Shown: positions 52,610 through 61,975, counted from the first letter of the stretch. The stretch: DNA of 64,000 nucleotides from Streptomyces bicolor (GCF_000719285.1 NZ_JOFS01000015.1:86936-150935), one strand, 5' to 3'. Notes: a model not told the origin generated them from the sequence alone. Numbers and translations are program-made.

Positions 52610-53524
52610 TCAGTACGACGAGCCGGATGCGCCCAGGGAGCCTGTGGGGTGCCAGACCGTCTTCGTCTCCAGGAACGCCGTCATGCGGTCGATGCCGGGG
52701 GTGGCCGCCCAGTCGTCCACAGGCTGTGGACGCAGGACGCGCTTCAGGTTGTCCGCCGCGGCGATCTCCAGCTCCTTCGCCAGGACCTCGTCGGCGCCCG
52801 CCAGGTCGATCGCGTTGACGTCCTGGTGCGCGGCGAGCGGCGTCGCGATCTCCGCCGTACGGCCGGACAGGACGTTGACGACGCCGCCCGGCAGGTCGGA
52901 CGTGGCGAGCACCTCGCCCAGTGACAACGCCGGCAGCGGGGACTTCTCCGACGCCACCACGATCGCCGTGTTGCCCGTGGCGATCACTGGTGCGACGACC
53001 GAGATCAGGCCCAGGAACGACGAATCCTGCGGGGCCACCACCGCCACCACGCCCGTCGGCTCCGGGGAGGAGAGGTTGAAGTACGGGCCCGCGACCGGGT
53101 TGCCGCCGCCGACCACCTGGGCGATCTTGTCGGTCCAGCCGGCGTACCAGACCCAGCGGTCGATCGCCGCGTCGACCTGCGCCGCAGCCTTCGACTTGGA
53201 CAGGCCCTCGGCGTCGGCGACCTCGCGCACGTACTGCTCGCGGCGGCCCTCCAGCATCTCGGCGATGCGGTAGAGGATCTGGCCCCGGTTGTACGCCGTC
53301 GCGCCGGACCATCCGCCGAACGCCTTGCGTGCGGCGACCACCGCGTCACGGGCGTCCTTGCGGGAGGAGAGGGGCGCGTTGGCCAGCCAGTTGCCCTTCG
53401 AGTCGGTCACCTCGTACACCCGGCCGCTCTCGGAACGCGGGAACTTCCCGCCGACGTACAGCTTGTAGGTCTTGAAGACCGAAAGGCGGTCGAAACGCTC
53501 GGTCTTTTCGGTCTTCTCAGACAT
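52610..53524 (-). CDS. Short aldehyde-dehydrogenase homologue lacking the catalytic half
   Basis: The 304-residue protein aligns with the N-terminal NAD-binding two thirds of ALDH (KLYVGGKFPRSESGRVYEVT, AARKAFGGWSGATAYNRGQI, STGG-type loop missing). It ends in WHPTGSLGASGSSY without the FxxxGQxCxA Cys motif. It probably has no dehydrogenase activity and may be a structural partner of the full-length ALDH. Its ATG starts 8 nt before the stop of that gene, so the two are cotranslated. This appears to be a designed pair, not decay, because the frame is intact. Confidence 0.82.
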   Translation of the reverse strand: MSEKTEKTERFDRLSVFKTYKLYVGGKFPRSESGRVYEVTDSKGNWLANAPLSSRKDARDAVVAARKAFGGWSGATAYNRGQILYRIAEMLEGRREQYVREVADAEGLSKSKAAAQVDAAIDRWVWYAGWTDKIAQVVGGGNPVAGPYFNLSSPEPTGVVAVVAPQDSSFLGLISVVAPVIATGNTAIVVASEKSPLPALSLGEVLATSDLPGGVVNVLSGRTAEIATPLAAHQDVNAIDLAGADEVLAKELEIAAADNLKRVLRPQPVDDWAATPGIDRMTAFLETKTVWHPTGSLGASGSSY

Positions 53525-54953
53525 CGAGGTACGCCTCCAGGCCGTGACGGCCGCCCTCGCGGCCGAAGCCCGACTCCTTGTAGCCGCCGAACGGCGAGGT
53601 CGGGTCGAACTTGTTGAACGTGTTGGACCAGACGACGCCCGCGCGGAGCTTGTTCGCCACGGCGAGGATCCGCGACCCCTTCTCCGTCCAGATGCCCGCC
53701 GACAGGCCGTACGGCGTGTTGTTGGCCTTGGCGACGGCCTCGTCCGGCGTACGGAAGGTCAGGACCGACAGCACCGGGCCGAAGATCTCGTCGCGGGCGA
53801 TCCGGTGCGCCTGGGTGACGTTCGTGAAGAGCGTCGGGGCGAACCAGTAGCCGGCGGACGGGATGTCGCAGGCCGGTGACCAGCGCTCCGCGCCCTCCGC
53901 CTCGCCCTGCTCGACGAGCGTGGTGATGCGGGAGAGCTGCTCCTCGGAGTTGATCGCGCCGATGTCCGTGTTCTTGTCGAGGGGGTCACCGAGGCGGAGC
54001 GTCGACAGGCGGCGCTTGAGGGACTCCAGCAGCTCGTCCTGGATCGACTCCTGGACGAGGAGACGGCTGCCCGCGCAGCAGACCTGGCCCTGGTTGAAGA
54101 AGATGCCGTTGACGATGCCCTCGACCGCCTGGTCGATCGGGGCGTCGTCGAAGACGATGTTGGCGCCCTTGCCGCCGAGCTCCAGGGTGAGCTTCTTGCG
54201 GCTGCCCGCGACGGTCCGGGCGATCTCCTTGCCGACGGCCGTGGAGCCGGTGAAGGCAACCTTGTTCACGTCCGGGTGCGCGACGAGCGCGGCGCCCGTG
54301 TCGCCGTATCCCGGAAGGATGTTGACGACGCCCTTCGGCAGGCCCGCCTGGCGGCAGATGTCCGCGAAGAACAGCGCGGAGAGGGGGGTCGTCTCGGCGG
54401 GCTTCAGGACCACCGTGTTGCCGGTCGCGAGGGCCGGGGCGATCTTCCAGGCCAGCATCAGCAGCGGGAAGTTCCACGGGATGACCTGGCCGGCGATGCC
54501 GAGCGGCTTCGGGTCGGGGCCGAAGCCCGCGTGGCCGAGCTTGTCGGCCCAGCCCGCGTAGTAGAAGAAGTGCGCGGCGACCAGGGGGAGGTCCGCGTCG
54601 CGGGTCTCCTTGATCGGCTTTCCGTTGTCCAGGGTCTCCAGGACGGCGAGCTCGCGGCTGCGCTCCTGGATGATCCGGGCGATGCGGAACAGGTACTTCG
54701 CGCGCTCCGAGCCGGGCAGCGCCGACCACTTCTCGAAGGCCTTGCGGGCGGCCTTCACCGCGCGGTCCACGTCCGCCTCGCCCGCCTGGGCGATCTCGGA
54801 GAGGACCTCCTCGGTGGACGGCGAGACGGTCTTGAAGACCTTGCCGTCGGCGGCCTCGGTGAACTCGCCGTCGATGAACAGGCCGTACGAGGGCGCGATG
54901 TCGACGTTTCCGCGGGACTCGGGGGCCGGTGCGTATTCGAATGCCGATGCCAT
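53517..54953 (-). CDS. Aldehyde dehydrogenase
   Basis: The 478-residue NAD(P)-dependent enzyme has the Rossmann and catalytic motifs in place: IPWNFPLLMLAWKIAPALAT, FTGSTAVGKEIARTVAG, general-base Glu258 (LTLELGGKGAN) and nucleophile Cys292/293 (FFNQGQVCCAGSRLLVQ). It lies 5 nt downstream of deoC in the same operon. The likely substrate is acetaldehyde released from deoxyribose-5-phosphate, giving acetate. This is an inference from context. Confidence 0.93.
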   Translation of the reverse strand: MASAFEYAPAPESRGNVDIAPSYGLFIDGEFTEAADGKVFKTVSPSTEEVLSEIAQAGEADVDRAVKAARKAFEKWSALPGSERAKYLFRIARIIQERSRELAVLETLDNGKPIKETRDADLPLVAAHFFYYAGWADKLGHAGFGPDPKPLGIAGQVIPWNFPLLMLAWKIAPALATGNTVVLKPAETTPLSALFFADICRQAGLPKGVVNILPGYGDTGAALVAHPDVNKVAFTGSTAVGKEIARTVAGSRKKLTLELGGKGANIVFDDAPIDQAVEGIVNGIFFNQGQVCCAGSRLLVQESIQDELLESLKRRLSTLRLGDPLDKNTDIGAINSEEQLSRITTLVEQGEAEGAERWSPACDIPSAGYWFAPTLFTNVTQAHRIARDEIFGPVLSVLTFRTPDEAVAKANNTPYGLSAGIWTEKGSRILAVANKLRAGVVWSNTFNKFDPTSPFGGYKESGFGREGGRHGLEAYLDV

Positions 54954-54958
54954 GGTGA

Positions 54959-55927
54959 TCAGTCCACCGTCACGTAGTCGGGGCCGGAGTAGCGGCCGGT
55001 GGCCAGCTTCTGACGCTGCATCAGCAGGTCGTTCAGGAGCGAGGAGGCGCCGAAGCGGAACCAGTGGTTGTCCAGCCAGTCCTCGCCTGCGGTCTCGTTG
55101 ACCAGGACCAGGAACTTGATCGCGTCCTTGGTGGTACGGATCCCGCCGGCCGGCTTCACGCCGACCTGGATGCCGGTCTGGGCACGGAAGTCCCGCACCG
55201 CTTCCAGCATAAGGAGGGTGTTCGCGGGGGTGGCGTTGACGGCGACCTTGCCGGTGGACGTCTTGATGAAGTCGGCGCCCGCCAGCATGCCGAGCCAGCT
55301 GGCCCGCCGGATGTTGTCGTACGTCGACAGCTCGCCGGTCTCGAAGATGACCTTGAGGCGGGCGCTCGTCCCGCAGGCCTCCTTCACGGCGACGATCTCG
55401 TCGTACACCTTCATGTAGTTCCCCGCGAGGAACGCCCCGCGGTCGATGACCATGTCGACCTCGTCCGCACCGGCCGAGACGGCGTCGCGGACATCGGCCA
55501 GCTTGACACCGAGGGCGGCGCGGCCGGCCGGGAAGGCGGTGGCGACGGAGGCGACCTTCACGCCGGACCCGGCGACGGCCTCCTTGGCGGTGGCCACCAT
55601 GTCGGGATAGACGCAGACGGCCGCGGTCGCCGGGGTCGTACGGTCGGTGGGGTCGGGGTGGACCGCCTTGGCGCCGAGCGCCCGGACCTTGCCCGGGGTG
55701 TCCGCGCCTTCCAGCGTCGTCAGGTCGACCATCGAGATGGCGAGGTCGATGGCGTACGCCTTGGCGGTCGTCTTGATGGAACGGGTACCGAGGGACGCGG
55801 CCCGCCCCTCCAGGCCGACCGCGTCGACGCCGGGCAGCCCGTGAAGGAAGCGGCGCAGCGTGCTGTCGGACGCGGTGACGTCCGTGAGTGCGTGAGCTGC
55901 GGCAGATGCATTGGTGGGCATGGTCAC
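54959..55927 (-). CDS. deoC: Deoxyribose-phosphate aldolase
   Basis: The protein has 322 residues from GTG 55927; ATG 55921 gives 320. The TIM-barrel class I aldolase splits 2-deoxyribose-5-phosphate to glyceraldehyde-3-phosphate and acetaldehyde. Landmarks are VASVATAFPAGRAALGVKLA, DEVDMVIDRGAFLAG, ADFIKTSTGKVAVNATPANT (Schiff-base Lys region) and GVKPAGGIRTTKDAIKF. There is no Shine-Dalgarno. A TATGCT -10 hexamer ends 6 nt before the GTG, so the mRNA is leaderless, and the nucleoside operator touches that hexamer. Confidence 0.94.
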   Translation of the reverse strand: MTMPTNASAAAHALTDVTASDSTLRRFLHGLPGVDAVGLEGRAASLGTRSIKTTAKAYAIDLAISMVDLTTLEGADTPGKVRALGAKAVHPDPTDRTTPATAAVCVYPDMVATAKEAVAGSGVKVASVATAFPAGRAALGVKLADVRDAVSAGADEVDMVIDRGAFLAGNYMKVYDEIVAVKEACGTSARLKVIFETGELSTYDNIRRASWLGMLAGADFIKTSTGKVAVNATPANTLLMLEAVRDFRAQTGIQVGVKPAGGIRTTKDAIKFLVLVNETAGEDWLDNHWFRFGASSLLNDLLMQRQKLATGRYSGPDYVTVD

Positions 55928-55933
55928 CAGACG

Positions 55934-55953
55934 AGCATATCTACGCGCGTAGC
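55934..55953 (-). promoter_or_regulatory. deoC promoter with nucleoside-regulon operator, site 5
   Basis: The palindrome TCTACGCGCGTAGC (55940-55953, 13 of 14) is immediately followed on the minus strand by TATGCT (55934-55939), 6 nt before the start. Binding would cover the promoter. Confidence 0.75.
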
Positions 55954-56029
55954 GGCTGTACACCCCCGAGCATGGTCTGGGTGACGCGAAGGGACGGACC
56001 CCTATGACGCCGGGGAGGAGTCCGACCTC

Positions 56030-56083
56030 AAGGGGCGCGGGGCTGTATCGGTATGCGGCTCCGCCGCGTGGGCGCGACCAGCC
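56030..56083 (+). repeat. GGGGCGCGGGGCTGTAT intergenic repeat, copy 4
   Basis: AAGGGGCGCGGGGCTGTATC followed by GGTATGCGGCTCCGCCGCGT is the closest copy to the consensus. It lies in the space between deoC and the PH-domain gene. Confidence 0.7.
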
Positions 56084-56174
56084 ACACCACGACCCGCACT
56101 CGCGCACGAAGCAAGCGCCCCCGGTGAATGGGCGCCCGGCCGAGCCGCCGCAGGCATGCGGCAGAATCGGCCCC

Positions 56175-56876
56175 ATGACGACCCCCGAGCCCCAGCCCCC
56201 CACCCCGGACCCCGTGTCGAAGGACCGGGTCTACCGCTCGCCCATGGGCATCGTCGGCGGCGTCCTGCTGCTGGCCATCGTCCTCTGGCTCGGCCTCGAC
56301 GCCCTGATCCGCGGCGAGGGACGCACGCAGTGGCTCGCCCTCGCGGCGCTCATCCTCCTCGTGCCGCTCGTGTCCGCGTTCACCCTGCGGCCCGCCGTCT
56401 ACGCCAACGAGGAACGACTGCGCATCCGCAACCCGCTCCGCGTCATCGTGCTGCCCTGGGGACAGATCGCCTCGCTGCGGTCCGGTTACTCGAACGAGGT
56501 CGTCGCCAAGTCCGGCACCAAGTTCCAGCTCTGGGCGGTCCCGGTCTCGCTGCGTGCCCGCAAGAAGGCGGCGCGCCGGTCGGCCCGGGCGGCCGCGGAG
56601 CGGAGCGCTGCCGCGCGGGGTGAGCGGGGCGGCCGTGGAGGCGGGGGAACGGGGTTCGGAGGGCTTGGCTTCGGGGCGCCGCGGGCGGACCTGGCAGCGG
56701 ACGGGCAGGTGCGCGCCGAGACCGACAAGGTCATGGACGACCTGCGGGAACTCCTCGAGCACCGGCAGCAGGAGGAGTCCGCGCAGGGCGAGGTGACCGT
56801 GCGGTGGGCTTACGAGGTGGCGGGGCCGGCGCTCGCGGGCGCCGTGGTGCTGCTGATCCTGCTGACCATGCCCTGA
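56175..56876 (+). CDS. PH-domain-like membrane protein
   Basis: The protein has 233 residues from ATG 56175. Two hydrophobic segments (MGIVGGVLLLAIVLWLGLDA, ALAALILLVPLVSAFTLRPA) precede a bacterial PH-type domain (VYANEERLRIRNPLRVIVLP, WGQIASLRSGYSNEVVAKSG, QLWAVPVSLRARKKAARRSA). A Gly/Ala/Arg-rich linker and a C-terminal membrane segment follow. Function is unknown; such proteins are widespread in actinobacterial membranes. Confidence 0.8.
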   Translation: MTTPEPQPPTPDPVSKDRVYRSPMGIVGGVLLLAIVLWLGLDALIRGEGRTQWLALAALILLVPLVSAFTLRPAVYANEERLRIRNPLRVIVLPWGQIASLRSGYSNEVVAKSGTKFQLWAVPVSLRARKKAARRSARAAAERSAAARGERGGRGGGGTGFGGLGFGAPRADLAADGQVRAETDKVMDDLRELLEHRQQEESAQGEVTVRWAYEVAGPALAGAVVLLILLTMP

Positions 56877-56953
56877 GCCACCCGCGGCCCCTCCCGGCGC
56901 CCGGCCCCACCCGTACAGCGAGCCGAGGGCCGCAACCACGTGCGAAAACGCCT

Positions 56954-56985
56954 GAAAGGGTGCCTCCGCATGGGGGCACCCTTTC
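56954..56985. terminator. Bidirectional hairpin terminator
   Basis: An 11-bp stem GAAAGGGTGCC / GGCACCCTTTC with a 10-nt loop lies between the convergent PH-domain gene and the phosphomutase gene. Confidence 0.75.
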
Positions 56986-57013
56986 GCGAACGATCAGGCC
57001 GTCGTCGTACGGC

Positions 57014-58645
57014 TCAGATGCCGGCCGCCGCCGACAGGTCTCGCTTGATCGTCGCCAGCAGGTCGGCCGCCTTGGAGCGGGCCGCCGAGAGGTCGGCGTG
57101 CGTCGGGACCGGGACGACGACCTCCAGGTAGCACTTCAGCTTGGGCTCCGTGCCGCTGGGGCGGACGATGACGCGGGCGCCGTCGAGCGTGTAGCGCAGG
57201 CCGTCGGTGGGCGGGAGGGTGTCCGTGCCCTTGGTGAGGTCCTCGGCGCGGGTGATGGTCAGGCCGGCGAGCTCGGTCGGGGGCTGCTCGCGCAGGCGGC
57301 GCATGGCGTTCGCGATGACCGACAGGTCCTGGACGCGGACCGAGAGCTGGTCCGTGGCGTGCAGGCCGTGCTCCACGGCGAGGTCGTCCAGGAGGTCGAG
57401 GAGCGTGCGGCCCTCGGCCTTGAGGACGGAGGCCAGCTCCGTGATCAGCAGGGCGGCGGTGATGCCGTCCTTGTCGCGTACGCCCTCGGGGTCGACGCAG
57501 TAGCCGAGGGCCTCCTCGTAGCCGTAGCGCAGGCCGTCGACGCGGGCGATCCACTTGAAGCCGGTGAGGGTCTCCTCGTAGGGGAGGTTCGCCTTCTCGG
57601 CGATACGGCCGAGGAGGGAGGAGGAGACGATCGACTCGGCGAAGGTGCCCTGGGCTCCGCGGTTGACCAGGTGTGCGGCGAGCAGGGCCCCTACCTCGTC
57701 GCCGCGCAGCATGCGCCACTCGTCGTTGTCCTTGACGGCCACGGCGCAGCGGTCGGCGTCGGGGTCGTTGGCGATGACGAGGTCGGGGGCCGTTTCGCGG
57801 GCCTTGGCGAAGGCCAGGTCCATCGCGCCGGGCTCTTCCGGGTTGGGGAAGGCGACGGTGGGGAAGTCCGGGTCGGGGTCGGCCTGCTCGGCGACGAGGG
57901 CGGGGGCGGGGAAGCCGGCGCGCTCGAAGGCGGCGAGGAGGACGTCCCTGCCGACGCCGTGCATCGCGGTGTACACGGTGCGGGCGGTGCGGGGGGAGTC
58001 GGGGGCGAGGACCGCGTCCGTGCGGGCGAGGTAGGCGTCCAGGACGCTGTCGTCGAGGGTTTCCCAGCCCTCCGTGGGGCGGGGGACGACGGTCAGGGAC
58101 GGTACGGCGGCGATCTCTTCCGCGATCTCGATGTCCGCGGGCGGGACGATCTGGGAGCCGTCGCCGAGGTACACCTTGTAGCCGTTGTCGCGGGGCGGGT
58201 TGTGGCTGGCGGTGACCTCTACGCCGGCGACCGCGCCGAGGTGCCTTATGGCGTAGGCCAGGACCGGGGTGGGGAGGGGGCGGGGGAGTACGGCGGCGCG
58301 CAGGCCCGCGCCGGTCATGACGGCGGCCGTGTCGCGGGCGAAGTCCTCCGACTTGTGGCGGGCGTCGTAGCCGATGACGACGAGGCCGTTCTCGTGGCCG
58401 TGCTTCTTGAGGTACGCGGCGAGGCCGGCGGCGGCGCGGATGACGACCGTGCGGTTCATGCGCATGGGGCCGGCGCCGAGTTCGCCTCGCAGGCCCGCCG
58501 TGCCGAACTGGAGGGTGCCGCTGAAGCGCTCCGCGAGCTGCGTGAGGTCGCCGGTGTCGATGAGCTTGGCGAGCTCGTCGCGGGTCTCCGGGTCGGGGTC
58601 CTCGGCGAGCCATGCCTGGGCCCGGGCGATGAGGTCGTCTTGCAC
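57014..58645 (-). CDS. Phosphohexo/phosphopentomutase (phospho-sugar mutase)
   Basis: The 543-residue alpha-D-phosphohexomutase-family enzyme starts at GTG 58645. The phosphoserine loop is GVEVTASHNPPRDNGYKVYL, the metal loop ANDPDADRCAVAV, the sugar loop FKWIARVDGLRYGYEEALGY and the phosphate-binding RPSGTEPKLKCYLE. The family moves phosphate between C1 and C6 of hexoses or C1 and C5 of pentoses. Lying next to purine nucleoside phosphorylase and near deoC, it probably converts (deoxy)ribose-1-phosphate to the 5-phosphate; this is an inference. Confidence 0.92.
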   Translation of the reverse strand: MQDDLIARAQAWLAEDPDPETRDELAKLIDTGDLTQLAERFSGTLQFGTAGLRGELGAGPMRMNRTVVIRAAAGLAAYLKKHGHENGLVVIGYDARHKSEDFARDTAAVMTGAGLRAAVLPRPLPTPVLAYAIRHLGAVAGVEVTASHNPPRDNGYKVYLGDGSQIVPPADIEIAEEIAAVPSLTVVPRPTEGWETLDDSVLDAYLARTDAVLAPDSPRTARTVYTAMHGVGRDVLLAAFERAGFPAPALVAEQADPDPDFPTVAFPNPEEPGAMDLAFAKARETAPDLVIANDPDADRCAVAVKDNDEWRMLRGDEVGALLAAHLVNRGAQGTFAESIVSSSLLGRIAEKANLPYEETLTGFKWIARVDGLRYGYEEALGYCVDPEGVRDKDGITAALLITELASVLKAEGRTLLDLLDDLAVEHGLHATDQLSVRVQDLSVIANAMRRLREQPPTELAGLTITRAEDLTKGTDTLPPTDGLRYTLDGARVIVRPSGTEPKLKCYLEVVVPVPTHADLSAARSKAADLLATIKRDLSAAAGI

Positions 58646-58754
58646 GTCGGGTCAGCCTCTCGTGGTCGGGTGGTTCGGGTGCGATGCCTGCGGCGGCCCG
58701 CGCGGGGCGGTGGGGGTGCGCGTAGCGCCGACGGTTTCGTCGTGGGTCGGGGCC

Positions 58755-58851
58755 GGGGTGGGGGGTGTCCGTCCTCGGTCCGGCGGTTGCCGTGTCTCAG
58801 TCTGCGCGGGGTGCCGGACGCCGGCCGCTGCGGGCGGACACCCCCCACCCC
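58755..58851. repeat. 97-nt hairpin element, copy B
   Basis: A perfect 17-bp stem GGGGTGGGGGGTGTCCG / CGGACACCCCCCACCCC with a 63-nt loop, the same length as copy A. Compared with copy A, two adjacent stem positions changed on both strands so that pairing is preserved. Confidence 0.85.
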
Positions 58852-58947
58852 GTCCCCTTCCCTCCGTGCGCGACTGCGAGTCCGTCCACCTTGCGGCCAG
58901 GCGACTGTAAGTCCGTCCACCTTGTGGCGCGGGCGACTGTAACCCCC

Positions 58948-58975
58948 AGGGGCGCGGGGAACTGCGCGACCAGCC
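58948..58975 (+). repeat. GGGGCGCGGGG intergenic repeat, copy 5
   Basis: AGGGGCGCGGGGAACTGCGC plus GACCAGCC is the short subtype, shared with 63161-63188 in the opposite orientation. Confidence 0.65.
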
Positions 58976-59036
58976 AGGACGGGCCCGCAGACGCCCTACG
59001 ACCGGACGCGGCACCCCCTACGGCGTGCTCCGAGGT

Positions 59037-59861
59037 TCAGAGCCGGCCGAGCACCTGCGCCAGCAGCGAACCCATCTGCGTCGCCGAGTCGCGGCCCGCC
59101 TGCAGAACCTCCTCGTGGTTGAGGGGCTCGCCCGTCATGCCCGCCGCGAGGTTCGTCACGAGGGAGATGCCCAGCACCTCGGCCCCGGCCTCACGCGCCG
59201 CGATGGCCTCGAGCACCGTCGACATGCCCACCAGGTCCGCGCCGATCACGCGGGCCATGCGGATCTCCGCCGGCGTCTCGTAGTGCGGGCCGGGGAACTG
59301 GGCGTAGACGCCCTCCTCCAGCGTGGGGTCGATCTCCTTGCACAGGGCGCGCAGGCGGGGGGAGTAGAGGTCGGTGAGGTCGACGAAGTTCGCGCCGATG
59401 ATGGGGGAGGTGGCCGTGAGGTTGATGTGGTCGCTGATCAGGACCGGCTGGCCGGGGCGCATGCCCTCGCGCAGGCCACCGCAGCCGTTGGTGAGGACGA
59501 CCGTCTTGCAGCCGGCCGCCACGGCGGTGCGGACGCCGTGGGCCACCGCTGCCACGCCGCGACCCTCGTAGTAGTGGGTGCGGCCCAGGAAGACCAGGGC
59601 GCGCTTGTTGCCGATCCGGTAGGAGCGGATCTTGCCGCCGTGCCCTTCCACCGCCGGCGGGGGGAACCCGGGCAGCTCGGTGACCTGGAACTCGGCCTCG
59701 GGGGCGCCGAGGGCGTCCACGGCCGGAGCCCAGCCGGAGCCCATCACGAGGGCGACGTCGTGGGTCTCGGCGCCCGTGAGTTCGCGCAGGCGTGCGGCGG
59801 CGGCGTCGGCGGCCGCGTGGGGGTCGCCCTGGATGTCGTCCGGAAGAAGAGATGCGTTCAC
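59037..59861 (-). CDS. Purine nucleoside phosphorylase (trimeric type)
   Basis: The 274-residue type II (trimeric) PNP converts inosine or guanosine plus phosphate to the free base and ribose-1-phosphate. Motifs are [15 protein letters not shown] (phosphate loop), [55 protein letters not shown] and the [20 protein letters not shown] active-site loop. There is no Shine-Dalgarno. A TACCCT -10 hexamer ends 7 nt before the GTG, so the message is leaderless. It acts downstream of adenosine deaminase. Confidence 0.93.
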   Translation of the reverse strand: MNASLLPDDIQGDPHAAADAAAARLRELTGAETHDVALVMGSGWAPAVDALGAPEAEFQVTELPGFPPPAVEGHGGKIRSYRIGNKRALVFLGRTHYYEGRGVAAVAHGVRTAVAAGCKTVVLTNGCGGLREGMRPGQPVLISDHINLTATSPIIGANFVDLTDLYSPRLRALCKEIDPTLEEGVYAQFPGPHYETPAEIRMARVIGADLVGMSTVLEAIAAREAGAEVLGISLVTNLAAGMTGEPLNHEEVLQAGRDSATQMGSLLAQVLGRL

Positions 59862-59868
59862 GCGACTG

Positions 59869-59899
59869 AGGGTAGCCGGTTTGGGCCTACGCGCGTAGA
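59869..59899 (-). promoter_or_regulatory. PNP promoter with nucleoside-regulon operator, site 6
   Basis: CCTACGCGCGTAGA (59886-59899, 13 of 14) overlaps the -35 region, and TACCCT (59869-59874, minus strand) is the -10 hexamer, 7 nt before the start codon. Confidence 0.75.
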
Positions 59900-59992
59900 T
59901 GACAGAGCTCACGGGATGGCGATCGTTGTCTTGTCGTTTCCAACGAAGAGTGGGACCGGAGGGATGGGAGGGGGTGGTGGGACACCGCGGTT

Positions 59993-60430
59993 TCAGCAGG
60001 GGCGCTTGCGCAGTTCCATCACGTAGTCGTGCGGCGCTCCCGCCGACTCCGCCGCGTCCGCGATCTCGCCCAGGTAGCGGGCCGACGGCAGCCCGCCCTC
60101 GTACGCGTTCAGCACGTACACCCACGCCGGCTCCTCGCCCTCCAGCGTGTGCACCCGTACCCGGAGCCGGCGGTATATCCCGAGACCTACGCCCTCCCAG
60201 CGGTCCAGGGACTCCTCGTCCATGGGCGCGATGTCGTACAGCGCGACGAAGACCTGCTCGCCCGGCTCCTCGACGAGCGTCGCGAGCGCGCCGTCCCAGC
60301 CGAGCTGCTCGCCCCCGAACGTCAGTCGCCAACCGTTCAGCCAGCCGGTGGCGCGCAGCGGCGAGTGCGGGGCGCGGCGGGTCATCAGCCGCGCGTCGAG
60401 ATTGCCGGCGTACGCGGCGTAGAGCGACAT
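59993..60430 (-). CDS. Gamma-glutamylcyclotransferase-like protein
   Basis: The protein has 145 residues from ATG 60430. The GGCT/AIG2-like fold starts [20 protein letters not shown], has the Gly-rich [20 protein letters not shown], the catalytic-type Glu in [20 protein letters not shown], and ends [20 protein letters not shown]. It may cleave gamma-glutamyl amines or peptides. A TACCCT -10 hexamer (60437-60442) lies 6 nt before the ATG with no Shine-Dalgarno, so it too is leaderless. Confidence 0.85.
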   Translation of the reverse strand: MSLYAAYAGNLDARLMTRRAPHSPLRATGWLNGWRLTFGGEQLGWDGALATLVEEPGEQVFVALYDIAPMDEESLDRWEGVGLGIYRRLRVRVHTLEGEEPAWVYVLNAYEGGLPSARYLGEIADAAESAGAPHDYVMELRKRPC

Positions 60431-60526
60431 GGGGAGAGGGTACGGCAGCCGAATCGCTCGCCCCTCCCGTAACGGTGGTGTCTCGGGCTGGCCCCCAGGC
60501 AGTCCAATGGTGAGGCGTGCGGGACA

Positions 60527-61975
60527 ATGGAGTACGTGACTCGGATCGTGATCATCGGTGGCGGACCCGGCGGATACGAAGCGGCGCTGGTGGCCGCTCA
60601 GCTCGGCGCGGAGGTGACCGTCGTCGACTGCGACGGTCTGGGCGGGGCGTCGGTGCTCACCGACTGCGTGCCGTCGAAGACCCTTATCGCTACGGCCGAG
60701 GTGATGACCACCTTCGACTCCTCGTACGAGGAGCTGGGCATCATCGTCGCCGACGACACCCCGTACGTCGACACGCCCGCGCGGGTCGTGGGGGTGGATC
60801 TGGGCAAGGTCAACCGGCGTGTGAAGCGGCTCGCGCTCGCCCAGTCCCACGACATCACCGCGTCGGTGACGCGCGCCGGCGCCCGGGTGCTGCGCGGCCG
60901 TGGCCGGCTGGAGGGCATGCAGGCCCTGGACGGGTCGCGAAAGGTCGTGGTGCGGGCCGCCGACGGGAGCGAGGAGACGCTCGTCGCCGACGCCGTGCTC
61001 ATCGCCACCGGCGGTCACCCGCGCGAGCTGCCCGACGCCCAGCCCGACGGCGAGCGCATCCTCAACTGGACCCAGGTCTACGACCTCACCGAGCTGCCCG
61101 AGGAGCTCATCGTGGTGGGGTCCGGTGTCACCGGTGCGGAGTTCGCCGGTGCCTATCAGGCGCTCGGGTCGCGGGTCACGCTCGTCTCGTCGCGGGATCG
61201 CGTGCTGCCCGGTGAGGACCCGGACGCCGCCGCCGTACTGGAGGACGTGTTCCGGCGTCGTGGCATGAACGTCATGGCGCGCTCGCGGGCGGCTGCCGCC
61301 AAGCGGGTGGGGGACCGGGTGGAGGTCACCCTCGCCGACGGCCGCGTCATCACCGGTTCGCACTGCCTGATGGCCGTCGGCGCCATCCCGAACTCCGAGG
61401 GCATGGGCCTGGAGGAGGCCGGCGTCAAGCTGCGCGAGTCGGGGCACATCTGGACCGACAAGGTGTCGAGGACCACGGCGCCCGGTGTGTACGCCGCCGG
61501 TGACGTGACCGGTGTCTTCGCGCTCGCGTCGGTGGCCGCCATGCAGGGACGTATCGCCATGTACCACTTCCTGGGTGACGCCGTGGCCCCGCTGAACCTC
61601 AAGACGGTGTCGTCGAACGTCTTCACCGACCCCGAGATCGCCACCGTCGGCTACACGCAGGCGGACGTCGACGCGGGCAAGATCGACGCCCGGGTCGTCA
61701 AGCTGCCGCTGCTGCGCAACCCGCGCGCGAAGATGCAGGGCATCCGGGACGGCTTCGTCAAGATCTTCTGCCGTCCGGGCACCGGCATCGTGGTCGGCGG
61801 TGTGGTCGTGTCGCCGCGCGCCTCGGAACTGATCCATCCGATCTCGATCGCGGTCGACAACAATCTGACGGTCGAACAGATCGCGAACGCCTTCACCGTG
61901 TATCCCTCCCTTTCGGGCTCGATCGCCGAGGTGGCACGACAGCTGCACACACGGAAGTCCGGCGGCGAACTCTAG
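60527..61975 (+). CDS. LpdA-type flavoprotein (NAD(P)H-quinone/disulfide-reductase family)
   Basis: The 482-residue protein has ADP-binding [20 protein letters not shown], a redox loop [15 protein letters not shown], the NAD-binding [19 protein letters not shown], and FAD motif [12 protein letters not shown]. The loop has one Cys where lipoamide dehydrogenase has CxxxxC, and the C-terminal His-Glu dyad is absent ([10 protein letters not shown]). This matches M. tuberculosis LpdA (Rv3303c), a quinone reductase-like enzyme, not true Lpd. GTG 60536 is an alternative start nine bases later. Confidence 0.9.
   Translation: MEYVTRIVIIGGGPGGYEAALVAAQLGAEVTVVDCDGLGGASVLTDCVPSKTLIATAEVMTTFDSSYEELGIIVADDTPYVDTPARVVGVDLGKVNRRVKRLALAQSHDITASVTRAGARVLRGRGRLEGMQALDGSRKVVVRAADGSEETLVADAVLIATGGHPRELPDAQPDGERILNWTQVYDLTELPEELIVVGSGVTGAEFAGAYQALGSRVTLVSSRDRVLPGEDPDAAAVLEDVFRRRGMNVMARSRAAAAKRVGDRVEVTLADGRVITGSHCLMAVGAIPNSEGMGLEEAGVKLRESGHIWTDKVSRTTAPGVYAAGDVTGVFALASVAAMQGRIAMYHFLGDAVAPLNLKTVSSNVFTDPEIATVGYTQADVDAGKIDARVVKLPLLRNPRAKMQGIRDGFVKIFCRPGTGIVVGGVVVSPRASELIHPISIAVDNNLTVEQIANAFTVYPSLSGSIAEVARQLHTRKSGGEL

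Larger units (their letters stand above)
58646..59036. other. Repeat-rich intergenic region between phosphomutase and PNP genes
   Basis: About 390 bases without a gene. It holds one 38-nt unit (58680), the second covarying hairpin (58755-58851), a duplicated GCGACTGTAA-type stretch (GTCCGTCCACCTTG occurs twice, 58881 and 58911) and one GGGGCGCGGGG repeat. Confidence 0.7.

Noticed and set aside
60527..61975. True dihydrolipoamide dehydrogenase
   Set aside because: The redox-active CxxxxC and the C-terminal His-Glu pair are missing.
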